Origin: a virus
Reading direction: 5' to 3' (one strand)
DNA: 39,962 nucleotides
IMG/VR virus record: IMGVR_UViG_3300046453_000173
Coordinates: 1-39,962 of that record
The notes beneath the pieces are model-generated. The model saw only the letters and a list, made by a program, of their open reading frames with translations, was not told where the DNA came from and searched no databases. The stretch's first letter is position 1. Each line of letters begins with the position of its first letter. The position numbers were made by a program, and so were the translations under genes. Of the stretch, positions 20,706 through 29,165 are shown piece by piece.

Positions 20706-22238
20706 ATGGCTAAAAAAATACTCACCCGCGCAGAAAGAAATATCCGGTGGTGTGAGCAAAACATTCTCATACCGGAAGGAAAGTATGTTGGCCAGCGGCT
20801 GAAGATGGCCGAATTCATGAAGGATGACTTCAAGGCAATATTTGATAACGTGCATGGTACTCGCCGCGCAATCATCAGTAGAGGGCGAAAGAACGCTAAG
20901 ACGGTTGAAACCGCAATGCTGATGCTGATTTATCTGGTGGGCCCAGAGGCTGCGCACAACTCACAGCTATATTCCGCTGCTCGGTCACGCGATCAGGCTG
21001 CCATTCTTTTTAACCTAGCTTCAAAAATGTGCCGCATGAATCCGATGTTGATGCAGTACGTGACTATCAAGGACTCAGCCAAAGAGATTCACTGTCCTGA
21101 GTTAGGGTCTTATTACCGTGCACTGAGTGCTGAAGCCACGACGGCCTACGGTTTCTCTCCACGATTTGTCGCTCACGATGAACTCGGCCAAGTTCGTGGC
21201 CCAAGGGATCCGCTTTATGAAGCCTTGGAAACTGCCACTGCGGCACAGGATAACCCTATATCCGTCATCATCAGTACGCAAGCTCCTGATGCAAGCGATT
21301 TGCTGAGCTTGTTAATTGACGACGGTCTGACCGGTGCTGACCCGAGAACAGTGGTCAGATTGCAGACTGCACCTGAAGATATCGACCCTTTCTCAGTTGA
21401 GGCTATCAGAGCGGCAAACCCCGCTTTTGATGTGTTCATGAATCAGAGAGAAGTGCTGGATATGGCGGCCAGCGCTAAGCGTCTCCCATCCCGTCAAGCT
21501 GAGTATGAAAACCTAGTACTTAACCGGCGGGTGGAGGCGAAAAGTCCGTTTGTCAGTCAGACGGTTTGGCACATGAACAAAGAAGATCCAGATGATTTAA
21601 CCGGTGTAACCGTCTGGGGAGGGCTTGACCTGTCCAGCGTATCTGATTTAACTGCGTTGATACTCACATCTGCCAAAGGCGATGTTCACAGCAAGTTCTG
21701 GCTCCCGGCTGAAGGTCTTGCGGATAAGGCCCGCAATGACCGTGTGCCTTATGACATCTGGGCAAAGCAAGGGTACCTGAATACCACGCCTGGTAAGGCT
21801 ATCGAATATTCCTTTATTGCCCGAGAGCTTCGAAAGCTTTTTGACACCTGCAACGTCAGGGCGATCGCCTTTGACCGATACAACATGCGCTTCCTTCGTC
21901 CTCACTTGATTGATGCTGGCTTCACTGAAGCTGAGCTTGAGCGATTCGTTGAATTTGGACAGGGCTTCGTTTCTATGTCTCCGGCACTACGTGAACTGGA
22001 AACCAAGCTGCTCGGTGCTCAACTGAAACACGGTAATCACCCCATTCTGGAAATGTGTGCCAAAAACGCCACGGTCATTACTGACCCAGCAGGAAACAGG
22101 AAGTTCGTGAAGGGTAAATCCAGCGGCAGGATTGATGGCATGGTCGCACTGGCGATGTCGATCGGGGCACAGAATAGTGATGAGGTTGAGGATCAGGGTG
22201 ACGTCAACGATTTCATTTATAACTTTTTGAGCGTGTAA
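20706..22238 (+). CDS. Terminase large subunit (HK97 gp2-like)
   Basis: This 510-residue protein is the packaging motor ATPase and nuclease. The Walker A-type loop is SRGRKNAKT (about residues 58-66) and the Walker B end is FVAHDE (D158, E159). The RNase H-like nuclease has D308 in GLDLSSVSD, D390 in AFDRYN and D477 in RIDGMVA. Length and motif order match HK97 gp2. It drives DNA into the prohead through the portal encoded next. Confidence 0.97.
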   Translation: MAKKILTRAERNIRWCEQNILIPEGKYVGQRLKMAEFMKDDFKAIFDNVHGTRRAIISRGRKNAKTVETAMLMLIYLVGPEAAHNSQLYSAARSRDQAAILFNLASKMCRMNPMLMQYVTIKDSAKEIHCPELGSYYRALSAEATTAYGFSPRFVAHDELGQVRGPRDPLYEALETATAAQDNPISVIISTQAPDASDLLSLLIDDGLTGADPRTVVRLQTAPEDIDPFSVEAIRAANPAFDVFMNQREVLDMAASAKRLPSRQAEYENLVLNRRVEAKSPFVSQTVWHMNKEDPDDLTGVTVWGGLDLSSVSDLTALILTSAKGDVHSKFWLPAEGLADKARNDRVPYDIWAKQGYLNTTPGKAIEYSFIARELRKLFDTCNVRAIAFDRYNMRFLRPHLIDAGFTEAELERFVEFGQGFVSMSPALRELETKLLGAQLKHGNHPILEMCAKNATVITDPAGNRKFVKGKSSGRIDGMVALAMSIGAQNSDEVEDQGDVNDFIYNFLSV

Positions 22239-22240
22239 AA

Positions 22241-23518
22241 ATGGCAGATACCGATTACAGCATTGACTTGCGGACGCGTTCGCCATTCTGGGCGCGCATG
22301 GCGTCTATCCTGACAGGTGGCAGGCTCGTAACGCCGGATAAGGGATCTCAAATGGCCGGTGTATCGGCTCATGGATCTGTAGGTGAATCAGTCGTAACTG
22401 ACGAGCGAAATATGCAGATCAGTACGGTGTGGGCCTGTATCCGATTAATCTCCACCGTGACTGCGTCATTACCCCTTGATGTGTTTGAAACCGTTAATGA
22501 CCAGCGGCAGAAAGTTGGAAACGATAATTCTCTGGCAAGGCTTCTGCGGTTCCGCCCCAATAACTTTATGACTGCGCTTGAGTTCCGTGAAGCCATGACG
22601 ATGCAGCTTTGTGCATACGGCAATGCTTACGCCCATGTTGAAAAAAACAGCATTGGTGATGTGATTAGCATGGTTCCGCTAATGAGCGCCAACATGGACG
22701 TTCGCCTGAGTGATAACGGTAAAAGCGTCATATATCGATACAAGCGCGACACTGAATACGCCGACTTCAAGCCTAAAGAAATTTTCCATCTTAAAGGGTT
22801 TGGTTTTAATGGCCTGGTGGGGTTATCACCGCTGGCTTTCAGTGCCAAGTCTGCCGGCGTGGCAATCGCGATGGAAGACCATCAGCGCGAGTTCTTTGCT
22901 AACGGAGCTAAGTCCCCACAAATTCTCATGACCGATGGTAAGGTTCTGACCAAAGAACAGCGCGGACAACTGGAGGAAAACTTCAAGGAAATTGCTGGAG
23001 GTCCAGTTAAAAAGCGCCTGTGGATACTGGAGAGTGGTTTCACCACGCAGGCAATAGGCATATCGCCACATGACGCACAAATGTTGGAAGCTCGAAAGTT
23101 TCAGGTCGCTGAACTGGCGCGTTTCTACGGTGTTCCACCTCACCTGGTGGGGGATGTTGAGAAAACAACCTCATGGGGAAGTGGCATCGAACAACAGAAT
23201 CTAGGTTTCCTTCAGTACACACTGAAACCTTACCTGGATCGCTGGGAGTACAGCATTGAGCGCTGGCTGGTAAAAGATGCGGATCAGGGCAAGTTGCACG
23301 CCGAGCACAATTTAGATGGTCTACTGCGCGGTGACTCGGCCAGTCGCGCAGCCTTCATGCAAACAATGGTAAACACCGGCATTCGCACAGTTAACGAAGT
23401 GCGAAGGCTGGACAATCTGCCGCCTCTTCCTGGTGGTGATGTCGCTACGCGGCAATCGCAGAACATACCAATCACTGACCTCGGAACAAACGATAAGCCC
23501 CGCACTGACGGGGCTTAA
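22241..23518 (+). CDS. Portal protein (HK97 gp3 family)
   Basis: This 425-residue protein matches HK97-type portals: STVWACIRLISTVTASLPLD near residue 65, GNAYAHVEKN near 130, VVG-type core VPPHLVGDVEKTTSWGSGIE near 305, and FLQYTLKPYLDRWE. Twelve copies form the DNA entry vertex. It starts three bases after the terminase stop. Confidence 0.97.
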   Translation: MADTDYSIDLRTRSPFWARMASILTGGRLVTPDKGSQMAGVSAHGSVGESVVTDERNMQISTVWACIRLISTVTASLPLDVFETVNDQRQKVGNDNSLARLLRFRPNNFMTALEFREAMTMQLCAYGNAYAHVEKNSIGDVISMVPLMSANMDVRLSDNGKSVIYRYKRDTEYADFKPKEIFHLKGFGFNGLVGLSPLAFSAKSAGVAIAMEDHQREFFANGAKSPQILMTDGKVLTKEQRGQLEENFKEIAGGPVKKRLWILESGFTTQAIGISPHDAQMLEARKFQVAELARFYGVPPHLVGDVEKTTSWGSGIEQQNLGFLQYTLKPYLDRWEYSIERWLVKDADQGKLHAEHNLDGLLRGDSASRAAFMQTMVNTGIRTVNEVRRLDNLPPLPGGDVATRQSQNIPITDLGTNDKPRTDGA

Positions 23519-23523
23519 TTTTT
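23495..23523 (+). terminator. Terminator-like hairpin at the end of the portal gene
   Basis: AAGCCCCG, a six-base loop and CGGGGCTT, followed by AATTTTT. It overlaps the portal stop codon and precedes the protease gene, so it may limit read-through or protect mRNA ends. Confidence 0.6.
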
Positions 23524-23535
23524 ATGGGGGCTTCA

Positions 23536-24204
23536 ATGCCGGACATTCAGAAAACACTGTCCTTTAATCAGGCAGAAATAAAGTTTGCAGGTGATGGCAG
23601 TCAGGGAATTTTTGAAGGTTACGCCTCTGTATTTAACAACACTGACTCTGATGGCGACATCATCCTTCCTGGCGCCTTTAAAAATGCGCTGTCCACACAA
23701 AGCCGCAAGGTGGCGATGTTCTTCAATCACCGCACTTTTGAGGTGCCGGTCGGTAAATGGGATACGCTGGTAGAGGATGCAAAAGGCCTTTACGTCAAAG
23801 GGCAGTTAACACCTGGGTTAAGCGCCTCATCCGATCTCAAAGCAGCAATGCAGCACGGTACCGTGGAGGGTATGTCTGTCGGTTTTTCAGTTACTAAAGA
23901 CGATTACAGTATTGGCACCACCGGTATGATCTTCAAGAACATCTCTTATCTGCGGGAAATCAGTGTTTGCACCTTCCCTGCCAACGAGCTCGCTGGCGTA
24001 TCTGCCATGAAGAGTATCGAAACCATCAAAACCATTCGAGACGCGGAGGCTTTCCTGAGGGATTCAGCAGGGCTTTCGCGTGCAGAAGCACAGGCGTTTC
24101 TTGCTAGTGTTAAGTCCGCAGGTCGGAGCGAGTCCGATAGCGGCGACATTGACGCGCTTGCACAGCGCATAACTACCTTTGCCGCTAACCTGCGGAATGT
24201 TTAA
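23536..24204 (+). CDS. Prohead maturation protease (HK97 gp4 family)
   Basis: This 222-residue serine protease (U35/S78-like) trims the capsid delta domain after assembly. The catalytic set is visible: H65 in FFNHRTFEVPVG, S114 in VEGMSVGF and E141 in YLREISVCTFP. I chose the ATG at 23536 because GGGGG lies five bases before it. An ATG at 23524 would add four residues. It sits between portal and capsid genes, as in HK97. Confidence 0.95.
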   Translation: MPDIQKTLSFNQAEIKFAGDGSQGIFEGYASVFNNTDSDGDIILPGAFKNALSTQSRKVAMFFNHRTFEVPVGKWDTLVEDAKGLYVKGQLTPGLSASSDLKAAMQHGTVEGMSVGFSVTKDDYSIGTTGMIFKNISYLREISVCTFPANELAGVSAMKSIETIKTIRDAEAFLRDSAGLSRAEAQAFLASVKSAGRSESDSGDIDALAQRITTFAANLRNV

Positions 24205-24215
24205 CGGAGTGACAC

Positions 24216-25379
24216 ATGTCTGAATTATCTGTATTGGAAAAAGCGATTGAAGCTTCACAAAAAGAAGTGAAACAACTCATCGACGAACAGCGCAAATCCA
24301 TCAACGAAAATGGCGTTATCAATCAGAAGCTGCAAGAGGATCTGACAAAGGCGCAGGAAGATCTGAAAAATACCGGTACCCGTCTTTTCGATCTGGAACA
24401 GAAGTTGGCCGGTAACTCTCCAGATCAGACTGCGCAGAAGTCTTTCGCTGAGCGCGTATCTGAAGATTTGATCAAAGGCTGGGATGGTTCGCGAACCAAA
24501 GCAAAAGTGACCAGTTTTGATAAGGCGATCGGTTCTGGCTCAGCGTCTGCCGGCGCATTGGTCCAGCCTCAACAGAACCCAGGTATTCTGATGCCCGGAT
24601 TACGTCGGTTGACGGTTCGTGACCTACTGGCACAAGGCCGGATTTCAAGTAATGCGCTGGAGTATGTTCGCGAAAATGTATTCACCAACGCCGCGGCACC
24701 GGTAGCTGAAGGTACTTTGAAACCGGAAAGTAATATTACTTTCACCAAAGAAACGGCGAACGTGAAAACTATCGCCCACTGGATCCAAGCATCCCGCCAG
24801 ATCATGGACGACGCCCCAGCCCTGCAATCGTACATCAACTCCCGCATGATGTACGGCCTGGCGCTGGTGGAAGAAAACCAGATGCTGAACGGTGACGGAA
24901 CTGGCGATAATCTGCAGGGCATTAACGTGGTGGCCAATGACTATGAAACTGCGCTGAACGCTACTGGTGATACCGGTGCTGATATCCTCGCGCATGCAAT
25001 CTACCAGGTGTCACTGAGCGAGTTTGAAGCGGATGGGATCATCCTCAACCCGGCAGACTGGCATCGAATTGCCCTGCTGAAGGACGCCAACGGAAACTAT
25101 ATTTTGGGTGGGCCACAAGCGTTTGCTTCGAAAGTTCTCTGGGGATTACCGGTAGTGTCCACTACCGCGCAGGCTGCTGGCAATTTCACCGTTGGTTCTT
25201 TTGGTTTGGCATCTCAGGTTTGGGATCGCATGGATGCCACCATCGAGATCAGCAACCAGGACCGCGATAACTTCGTGAAAAACATGCTGACCATTCTTTG
25301 CGAAGAACGACTGGCATTAGCGCACTATCGTCCTGCTGCTTTGGTAACAGGTAGCATTATTCCGCCAGTAACTCCGTAA
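24216..25379 (+). CDS. Major capsid protein (HK97 gp5 family)
   Basis: This 387-residue protein has a coiled N-terminal delta domain (about 1-103) and an HK97-fold shell domain. Counting from the ATG, K103 stands at the expected cleavage point (FDK then AIGSG), and the HK97 crosslink residues fall at identical numbers: K169 in TLKPES, N356 in VKNMLT and E363 in LCEERL. Covalent chainmail is therefore expected. Many segments match HK97 gp5 nearly word for word, such as SSNALEYVRE and DRDNFVKNMLTILCEERLAL. Confidence 0.98.
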   Translation: MSELSVLEKAIEASQKEVKQLIDEQRKSINENGVINQKLQEDLTKAQEDLKNTGTRLFDLEQKLAGNSPDQTAQKSFAERVSEDLIKGWDGSRTKAKVTSFDKAIGSGSASAGALVQPQQNPGILMPGLRRLTVRDLLAQGRISSNALEYVRENVFTNAAAPVAEGTLKPESNITFTKETANVKTIAHWIQASRQIMDDAPALQSYINSRMMYGLALVEENQMLNGDGTGDNLQGINVVANDYETALNATGDTGADILAHAIYQVSLSEFEADGIILNPADWHRIALLKDANGNYILGGPQAFASKVLWGLPVVSTTAQAAGNFTVGSFGLASQVWDRMDATIEISNQDRDNFVKNMLTILCEERLALAHYRPAALVTGSIIPPVTP

Positions 25380-25388
25380 CTGTAAGGG

Positions 25389-25408
25389 CGCGGCCAGCAA
25401 TGGCCGCG
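25389..25408 (+). other. Perfect hairpin after the capsid gene
   Basis: CGCGGCCA and TGGCCGCG flank a GCAA tetraloop in the 39-base gap after the capsid stop. There is no T tract, so it may protect the capsid mRNA 3' part or reduce expression of the next gene rather than end transcription. Confidence 0.6.
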
Positions 25409-25418
25409 TTAACTCAAC

Positions 25419-25652
25419 ATGAAAATTAAAGCCCTTCGTATGTTTTCTCATTACACGCTGGGGAATTTTTCGCAAGGTGATGTGAGGGTGGTAGAAGATG
25501 ATGTTGGAAATGCTCTTATCAGTATGCATTTAGCCACTATTGTGGGGGATGAAGAACAGCAGTTTAAGCCAGAAGAAAATAATAAAGGGCAGCCAGAAAA
25601 AAAAGCCGGGGGTAAAAATGGAAATAAGCGAAGAACAACTGGCGCAGATTAA
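25419..25652 (+). CDS. Small head-module protein of unknown function
   Basis: This 77-residue protein starts MKIKALRMFSHYTLGNFSQG, has a beta-rich middle (DVRVVEDDVGNALISMHLAT) and ends in a basic, disordered tail with several Lys, Asn and Gly residues. Genes of this type lie between capsid and connector genes in HK97-like phages. The end overlaps the connector gene by 35 bases. The role is not known. Confidence 0.7.
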   Translation: MKIKALRMFSHYTLGNFSQGDVRVVEDDVGNALISMHLATIVGDEEQQFKPEENNKGQPEKKAGGKNGNKRRTTGAD

Positions 25653-25950
25653 ATTACATCTTCGCGTTGATCACGATGTAGATGATGATTTGATAAAGGC
25701 AAATGCGGCGGCTGCAGTTGATTATGTTGAGCATTATTGCGACGGATCGTTAGTCATCGAAGGTACCCCAATAGTGGAAGATGAAGCACAGCCCAGGGAG
25801 ATCCTTTTCACTGCTGGTATATGGCAGGCCATGCTACTACTCATTGGACATTGGTATGCCAATCGGGAGGGGGTGAATATCGGTAATATCACGTCCGAAG
25901 TACCCCTTGGAGTGGATGCTCTTCTTCTTCGCCACCGGAAGTGGCACTGA
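25618..25950 (+). CDS. Head-tail connector (gp6-like)
   Basis: This 110-residue protein matches the HK97 gp6/DNA-packaging adaptor family: EEQLAQIKLHLRVDHDVDDD, AAAAVDYVEHYC and ILFTAGIWQAMLLLIGHWYA. It would form the ring beneath the portal. The ATG at 25618 has GGGGG five bases upstream and lies inside the end of the previous gene. Confidence 0.88.
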   Translation: MEISEEQLAQIKLHLRVDHDVDDDLIKANAAAAVDYVEHYCDGSLVIEGTPIVEDEAQPREILFTAGIWQAMLLLIGHWYANREGVNIGNITSEVPLGVDALLLRHRKWH

Positions 25951-26105
25951 TGGCCTGTGAAGGATGCCGGCGCCGCCGGGAATGGTTAAAGAACTGGTTG
26001 AGGATAGCCCATGAACGAGCAACAGGTAAGCGCACTGATAGCAGCGCTCCAGGCGGAGACGCAGGCAAAGCAGGAACAGACAGCAGCACTAACCCGCCTG
26101 GCTGA
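25950..26105 (+). CDS. Candidate 51-residue CxxC protein overlapping the next gene
   Basis: The frame starts MACEGCRRRREWLKNWLRIA and has a CxxC pair followed by a very basic helix, then a disordered Gly/Ser/Pro end. The ATG overlaps the connector TGA by one base (TGATG). Similar short Cys-rich frames occur at this spot in other HK97-like phages, as far as I recall. Its last 95 bases overlap the next gene in another frame. Confidence 0.55.
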   Translation: MACEGCRRRREWLKNWLRIAHERATGKRTDSSAPGGDAGKAGTDSSTNPPG

Positions 26106-26220
26106 ATCTAACGAATCGTTGGTCGCAGTCCTGGCCGACGCATTTAGCAGTGATGCGGATACTATCGAAATGACATCCATTAATGACCAGCGCCCTCAGT
26201 ATCTGAGCACCAGGGGGTAA
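26011..26220 (+). CDS. Small helical head-module protein
   Basis: This 69-residue protein starts MNEQQVSALIAALQAETQAK and continues EQTAALTRLAESNESLVAVL. It is a single amphipathic coiled-coil-like helix with a short tail (RPQYLSTRG). GAGG precedes the ATG. It is found between connector genes of HK97-like phages. Its role in assembly is unknown. Confidence 0.75.
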   Translation: MNEQQVSALIAALQAETQAKQEQTAALTRLAESNESLVAVLADAFSSDADTIEMTSINDQRPQYLSTRG

Positions 26221-26222
26221 TC

Positions 26223-26573
26223 ATGCAGGCTGGAAAACTTCGTCACCGAATTTGCCCACAAAAGCGGGTTTCCTCGCAGAATGCGGAAACAGGTGAAGTT
26301 GTAACCGAGTGGATCAATATCGCTTCATCAACTTCTGATGGCTGTATCTGGGGTGAAGTTACCGCAGTCTCAGCGCGTGATTTTGTCGCCGCACAGGCAT
26401 TCCAGAATGCCGTAACGGCCAGGATAAAAATCAGGTTCAGAGATGATATTACTGCAAAATGTCGCATTCTTTTCCGAGGGAAGATTTACAACGTTGAAGG
26501 CGTTCTGCCAGACCCAGATAGCGGGCTGGAGTATTTAACCCTTCCATGCTCAGAGGGTACAAACGATGGCTGA
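26223..26573 (+). CDS. Head closure protein (head-tail joining family)
   Basis: This 116-residue protein fits the phage head-tail joining family (PF05521-like): MQAGKLRHRICPQKRV at the start, then DGCIWGEVTAVSARDFVAAQ, VTARIKIRFRDDI and GKIYNVEGVLPD. It is a small beta-barrel that closes the head and docks the tail. It starts three bases after the previous stop and overlaps the next gene by eight bases. Confidence 0.9.
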   Translation: MQAGKLRHRICPQKRVSSQNAETGEVVTEWINIASSTSDGCIWGEVTAVSARDFVAAQAFQNAVTARIKIRFRDDITAKCRILFRGKIYNVEGVLPDPDSGLEYLTLPCSEGTNDG

Positions 26574-27051
26574 TGGCGTTGAATACACCCTCACTGGCGT
26601 TGATGAGTTGATGGGTAAACTTGCCTCTATCAGCGATGACATGAAGCGCAAAGGAGGGCGTGCGGCCCTGAGAAAGGCTGCCAACGTTATCGCCAACAGG
26701 GCAAAGGCAAATGCTCAGCGACTTGATGACCCAGAAACAGGACGCAGCATCGCGGAAAATATCGCAGTGCGCTGGAATGGCCGCGAGTTTAAGCGCAACG
26801 GAAACCTGGCCTTTCGCATCGGTGTTCTTCATGGCGCAGTGCTGAGAAAGCATCCCGACAAAGCCAAGAATGCCCCAACGCCACACTGGCGCCTACTGGA
26901 GTTCGGTACGGAAAACATGCGGGCTCAACCTTTCATGCGGCCGGCAGCAGAGAACAGCGCGGCTGAGGCGTCCAATACCTTCGTTGAGGAATATGGTAAG
27001 GCCATCGATCGGGCGATAGTCAGAGCGGCTAAGAAGGGGAGCAGAGCATGA
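26566..27051 (+). CDS. HK97 gp10-like tail completion protein
   Basis: This 161-residue protein matches the HK97-gp10 family: GVDELMGKLASISDDMKRKG, AALRKAANVIANRAKANAQR, HWRLLEFGTENMRAQPFMRP and a helical end. Members act at the head-tail joint or tail end during assembly. It is coupled to both neighbours by overlaps. Confidence 0.92.
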   Translation: MADGVEYTLTGVDELMGKLASISDDMKRKGGRAALRKAANVIANRAKANAQRLDDPETGRSIAENIAVRWNGREFKRNGNLAFRIGVLHGAVLRKHPDKAKNAPTPHWRLLEFGTENMRAQPFMRPAAENSAAEASNTFVEEYGKAIDRAIVRAAKKGSRA

Positions 27052-27413
27052 TCGCACCAATTTTTAAAGTCTGTGCTGCCAGCCCGACAGTGACGGCGCT
27101 GATAGGTTCAAACCCTGTGCGGTTATATCCCTTTGGCCTGCAGGATGATGTGGTGGCTTATCCTTATGTTGTCTGGCAGAACATCAGCGGAGAGCCAGAA
27201 AACTATCTGGACAGGCGCCCGGATGCTGACAGTTACACGCTGCAGGTAGATGTGTATGCCGATACTGTCGTATCGGCCACAGAAGTGGCCACGGCGCTAC
27301 GTGATGCCATAGAGCCGCACGCTTACATAACCCGGTGGGGCGGCCAGAGCCGCGACCCAGAAACAAAGCGCTACCGCTATTCATTCGACGTTGATTGGAT
27401 AGTGCTTCGCTAA
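27048..27413 (+). CDS. Tail terminator, DUF3168 family
   Basis: This 121-residue protein matches DUF3168: VRLYPFGLQDDVVAYPYVVW, then GEPENYLDRRPDADSYTLQV and RYRYSFDVDWIVLR. Such proteins cap the tail tube and set its end. It starts in the last codon of the gp10-like gene (ATGA) and is followed by a terminator. Confidence 0.9.
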   Translation: MIAPIFKVCAASPTVTALIGSNPVRLYPFGLQDDVVAYPYVVWQNISGEPENYLDRRPDADSYTLQVDVYADTVVSATEVATALRDAIEPHAYITRWGGQSRDPETKRYRYSFDVDWIVLR

Positions 27414-27432
27414 CCCCCCAACTTTTCAACAT

Positions 27433-27455
27433 ACCGGCCTTGCGCCGGTTTTTTT
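27433..27455 (+). terminator. Terminator before the major tail gene
   Basis: ACCGGC, a five-base loop, GCCGGT and a run of seven T residues. It separates connector genes from the tail tube gene. Confidence 0.85.
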
Positions 27456-27471
27456 ATGACCGGAGATCACT

Positions 27472-27969
27472 ATGTCTGTACTGACACAAGGCACGCAGTT
27501 GTTTGTCCTCGCTAATGGCGTTGTCAGCGAGGTTGAATGTATTACCAACTTTACTCCCGGCGGCAACCCGGCAGATCAGATTGAAGATACCTGCCTATCG
27601 GAGCGTAAAGCGAAGTCCTACAAAAAAGGTCTTCAGACTCCGGGACAGTCGTCCGTAACCCTGAGCGCAGATCCGGCTAACGCTAGCCACCTGATGCTGC
27701 ACAACTTGGCAGAGACTGACGATGAAACACCGCTGACCTGGGCGTTGGGTTGGTCAGATGGGGAGTCTTTGCCGACCGCTGCGGCGCCGGGCGCTCCTGG
27801 TGCAGTCGATGGGTTGTTATTGCCAGATGATCGCACCTGGTATGTTTTCAAAGGCTATGTGTCCGATTTTCCTTTCGACTTCCAACAAAATACCGTTGTG
27901 AGTACCGCCGCAACAATCCAGCGTTCCGGCCCTTCAATTTGGGTACCGAAGGTTCAGTCTGGTAGCTGA
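27472..27969 (+). CDS. Major tail tube protein
   Basis: This 165-residue protein resembles phage tail tube proteins of the lambda V/HK97 type: TQGTQLFVLANGVVSEVECI, GGNPADQIEDTCLSERKAKS, YKKGLQTPGQSSVTLSADPA and VFKGYVSDFPFDF. It polymerises into the flexible tail tube around the tape measure. It lies between the DUF3168 terminator gene and the tail chaperone genes, the standard order. Confidence 0.93.
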   Translation: MSVLTQGTQLFVLANGVVSEVECITNFTPGGNPADQIEDTCLSERKAKSYKKGLQTPGQSSVTLSADPANASHLMLHNLAETDDETPLTWALGWSDGESLPTAAAPGAPGAVDGLLLPDDRTWYVFKGYVSDFPFDFQQNTVVSTAATIQRSGPSIWVPKVQSGS

Positions 27970-27982
27970 CCCATTTATCCGC

Positions 27983-27999
27983 CGGGGCTGCGTGCCCCG
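27983..27999 (+). other. Hairpin after the tail tube gene
   Basis: CGGGGC, loop TGCGT and GCCCCG lie 13 bases after the stop codon. The following bases are GCGTTAAAT, not a T tract, so it may modulate the ratio of tail tube to chaperone. Confidence 0.5.
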
Positions 28000-28026
28000 C
28001 GTTAAATTCTTCCTGATGGTAACAAT

Positions 28027-28407
28027 ATGAAATTAACTTTGGCTTCATTGAAAGAACGTGGCGCCTTCACTGGTCGCCCGGTAGAGAAGGAAATTACATG
28101 GAAGCAGGGCGAGGACGAAATCACCGCTACCGTGTTTGTGCGTCCACTGGGCTACTACACTGCACGCTCAGATATTCTCGCCGTCGGTGGGAAGATCGAT
28201 GGTGTAGCTGGCCGTATCGCTGCGTCTATTTGCGATGAAGATGGGCAACCCGTCTTTACCCCTGCGGACATCACCGGCGAGGCAGACCCAGATCGTGGTG
28301 CCCTGGATGGCGCGCTAACAGTAGCCCTGCTGGTGGCTATCTCAGAGGTTAACAATCTGGGAAAGACGGAGCCATCAGCGCAGACGACGAAGCCTGGTGC
28401 GAGTTAG
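28027..28407 (+). CDS. Tail assembly chaperone, G-like
   Basis: This 126-residue protein is the short product of a tail assembly chaperone pair like lambda G. It begins MKLTLASLKERGAFTG and has TVFVRPLGYYTARSDILAVG and GALDGALTVALLVAISEVNN. A fraction of ribosomes shift by -1 at GGGAAAG (28359-28365), after K113, and make the longer G-T form. It acts on the tape measure protein before the tail tube forms. Confidence 0.88.
   Translation: MKLTLASLKERGAFTGRPVEKEITWKQGEDEITATVFVRPLGYYTARSDILAVGGKIDGVAGRIAASICDEDGQPVFTPADITGEADPDRGALDGALTVALLVAISEVNNLGKTEPSAQTTKPGAS
28359..28365 (+). other. Programmed -1 frameshift site
   Basis: GGGAAAG is positioned as G GGA AAG in the G frame, the same heptamer used by lambda G-T. 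The -1 frame is open from here to 28679 and continues as coherent protein. Confidence 0.88.
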
Positions 28408-28679
28408 TTCTTAATGGCATCGGCGGCAGGACAATCGCAGAGGCCCAGGAGCGACTCAGTCTTTACGAGTTTCGCCTCTGGATGAAGTATCGTAACAAGT
28501 TCGGCAGTCTAAACCCCATGATGAGAACTGAGTGGGGCGCCGCGCTGGTGGCCAGCATGATCGCGAACGTTAACAAAAAAGAAAATGCACCGTCTTTCCA
28601 TGTAGCAGATTTTGCACCGCACATTAAGTTAGAAGAAAACCCCATCAGTCTTGATGAGGCGATGAAGGAGTGGAAATAG
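28365..28679 (+). CDS. Tail assembly chaperone T-part, made by -1 frameshift
   Basis: The -1 frame after the slippery site adds 104 residues to the first 113 of G, giving a 217-residue fusion. It reads DGAISADDEAWCELVLNGIG, then TIAEAQERLSLYEFRLWMKY, LNPMMRTEWGAALVASMIAN and ends DEAMKEWK. The pattern matches T-type domains of lambdoid chaperones. It has no good start of its own, which agrees with production only as a fusion. Confidence 0.88.
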   Translation, partial: DGAISADDEAWCELVLNGIGGRTIAEAQERLSLYEFRLWMKYRNKFGSLNPMMRTEWGAALVASMIANVNKKENAPSFHVADFAPHIKLEENPISLDEAMKEWK

Positions 28680-28759
28680 AATGTTGATGTTTTTTATAGA
28701 TTACAATTTGCAATCTATTTGCTAACATTTGATCACCATTTATACGACTGGGTTAGTAT

Positions 28760-29146
28760 GTGAATAAATTAATTGCGTTAATTATAATTGGTGTTTCTCT
28801 TGCAGGGTGTAAGCCAAGTGAGAAAAAAGCATTAGAGTTATCAGAAAAAGAAATAACCATCAACTTAAAAGACCCTGACAGTGCAAAATTTAGGTTTGTA
28901 CGTTTGGCGAAATTAGAAGATGCAAAAGATAACTCTATGAATTCAATTGTTTGCGGTCAAATAAATTCAAAAAATGGATTTGGTGCTTACACCGGGTTTA
29001 CCAGGTTTATTGTTGCTTTGACTATGACTCCAAAAGGATTTTTTTCTGACTCTGTAACTTACAATGTTGCATTAAGTAAAATATTTGATTCCGATTCTGA
29101 ATCGGAATATTTTGATTATACAAAGCTATGTGGCGAAGATAAATAA
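28760..29146 (+). CDS. AT-rich lipoprotein inserted in the tail operon
   Basis: This 128-residue protein has a lipoprotein signal, NKLIALIIIGVSLAGC, with lipobox LAGC, and a mature part with KDPDSAKFRFVRLAKLED and YTGFTRFIVALTMTPKGFF. The start is GTG (28760). Both the gene and its 80-base upstream gap are clearly richer in A and T than the flanking tail genes. A terminator follows at once. It behaves as a moron, an independently expressed cargo gene, possibly altering the lysogen's surface. The mature part resembles no enzyme I know. Confidence 0.8.
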   Translation: MNKLIALIIIGVSLAGCKPSEKKALELSEKEITINLKDPDSAKFRFVRLAKLEDAKDNSMNSIVCGQINSKNGFGAYTGFTRFIVALTMTPKGFFSDSVTYNVALSKIFDSDSESEYFDYTKLCGEDK

Positions 29147-29165
29147 ACACAAGGCTTAAATCATA

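Noticed and set aside
28482-28679. Separate 65-residue gene after the G-like chaperone
   Set aside because: The frame is open well upstream of this ATG to the slippery site and matches T-type chaperone domains, so it is the end of the frameshift product rather than an independent gene.
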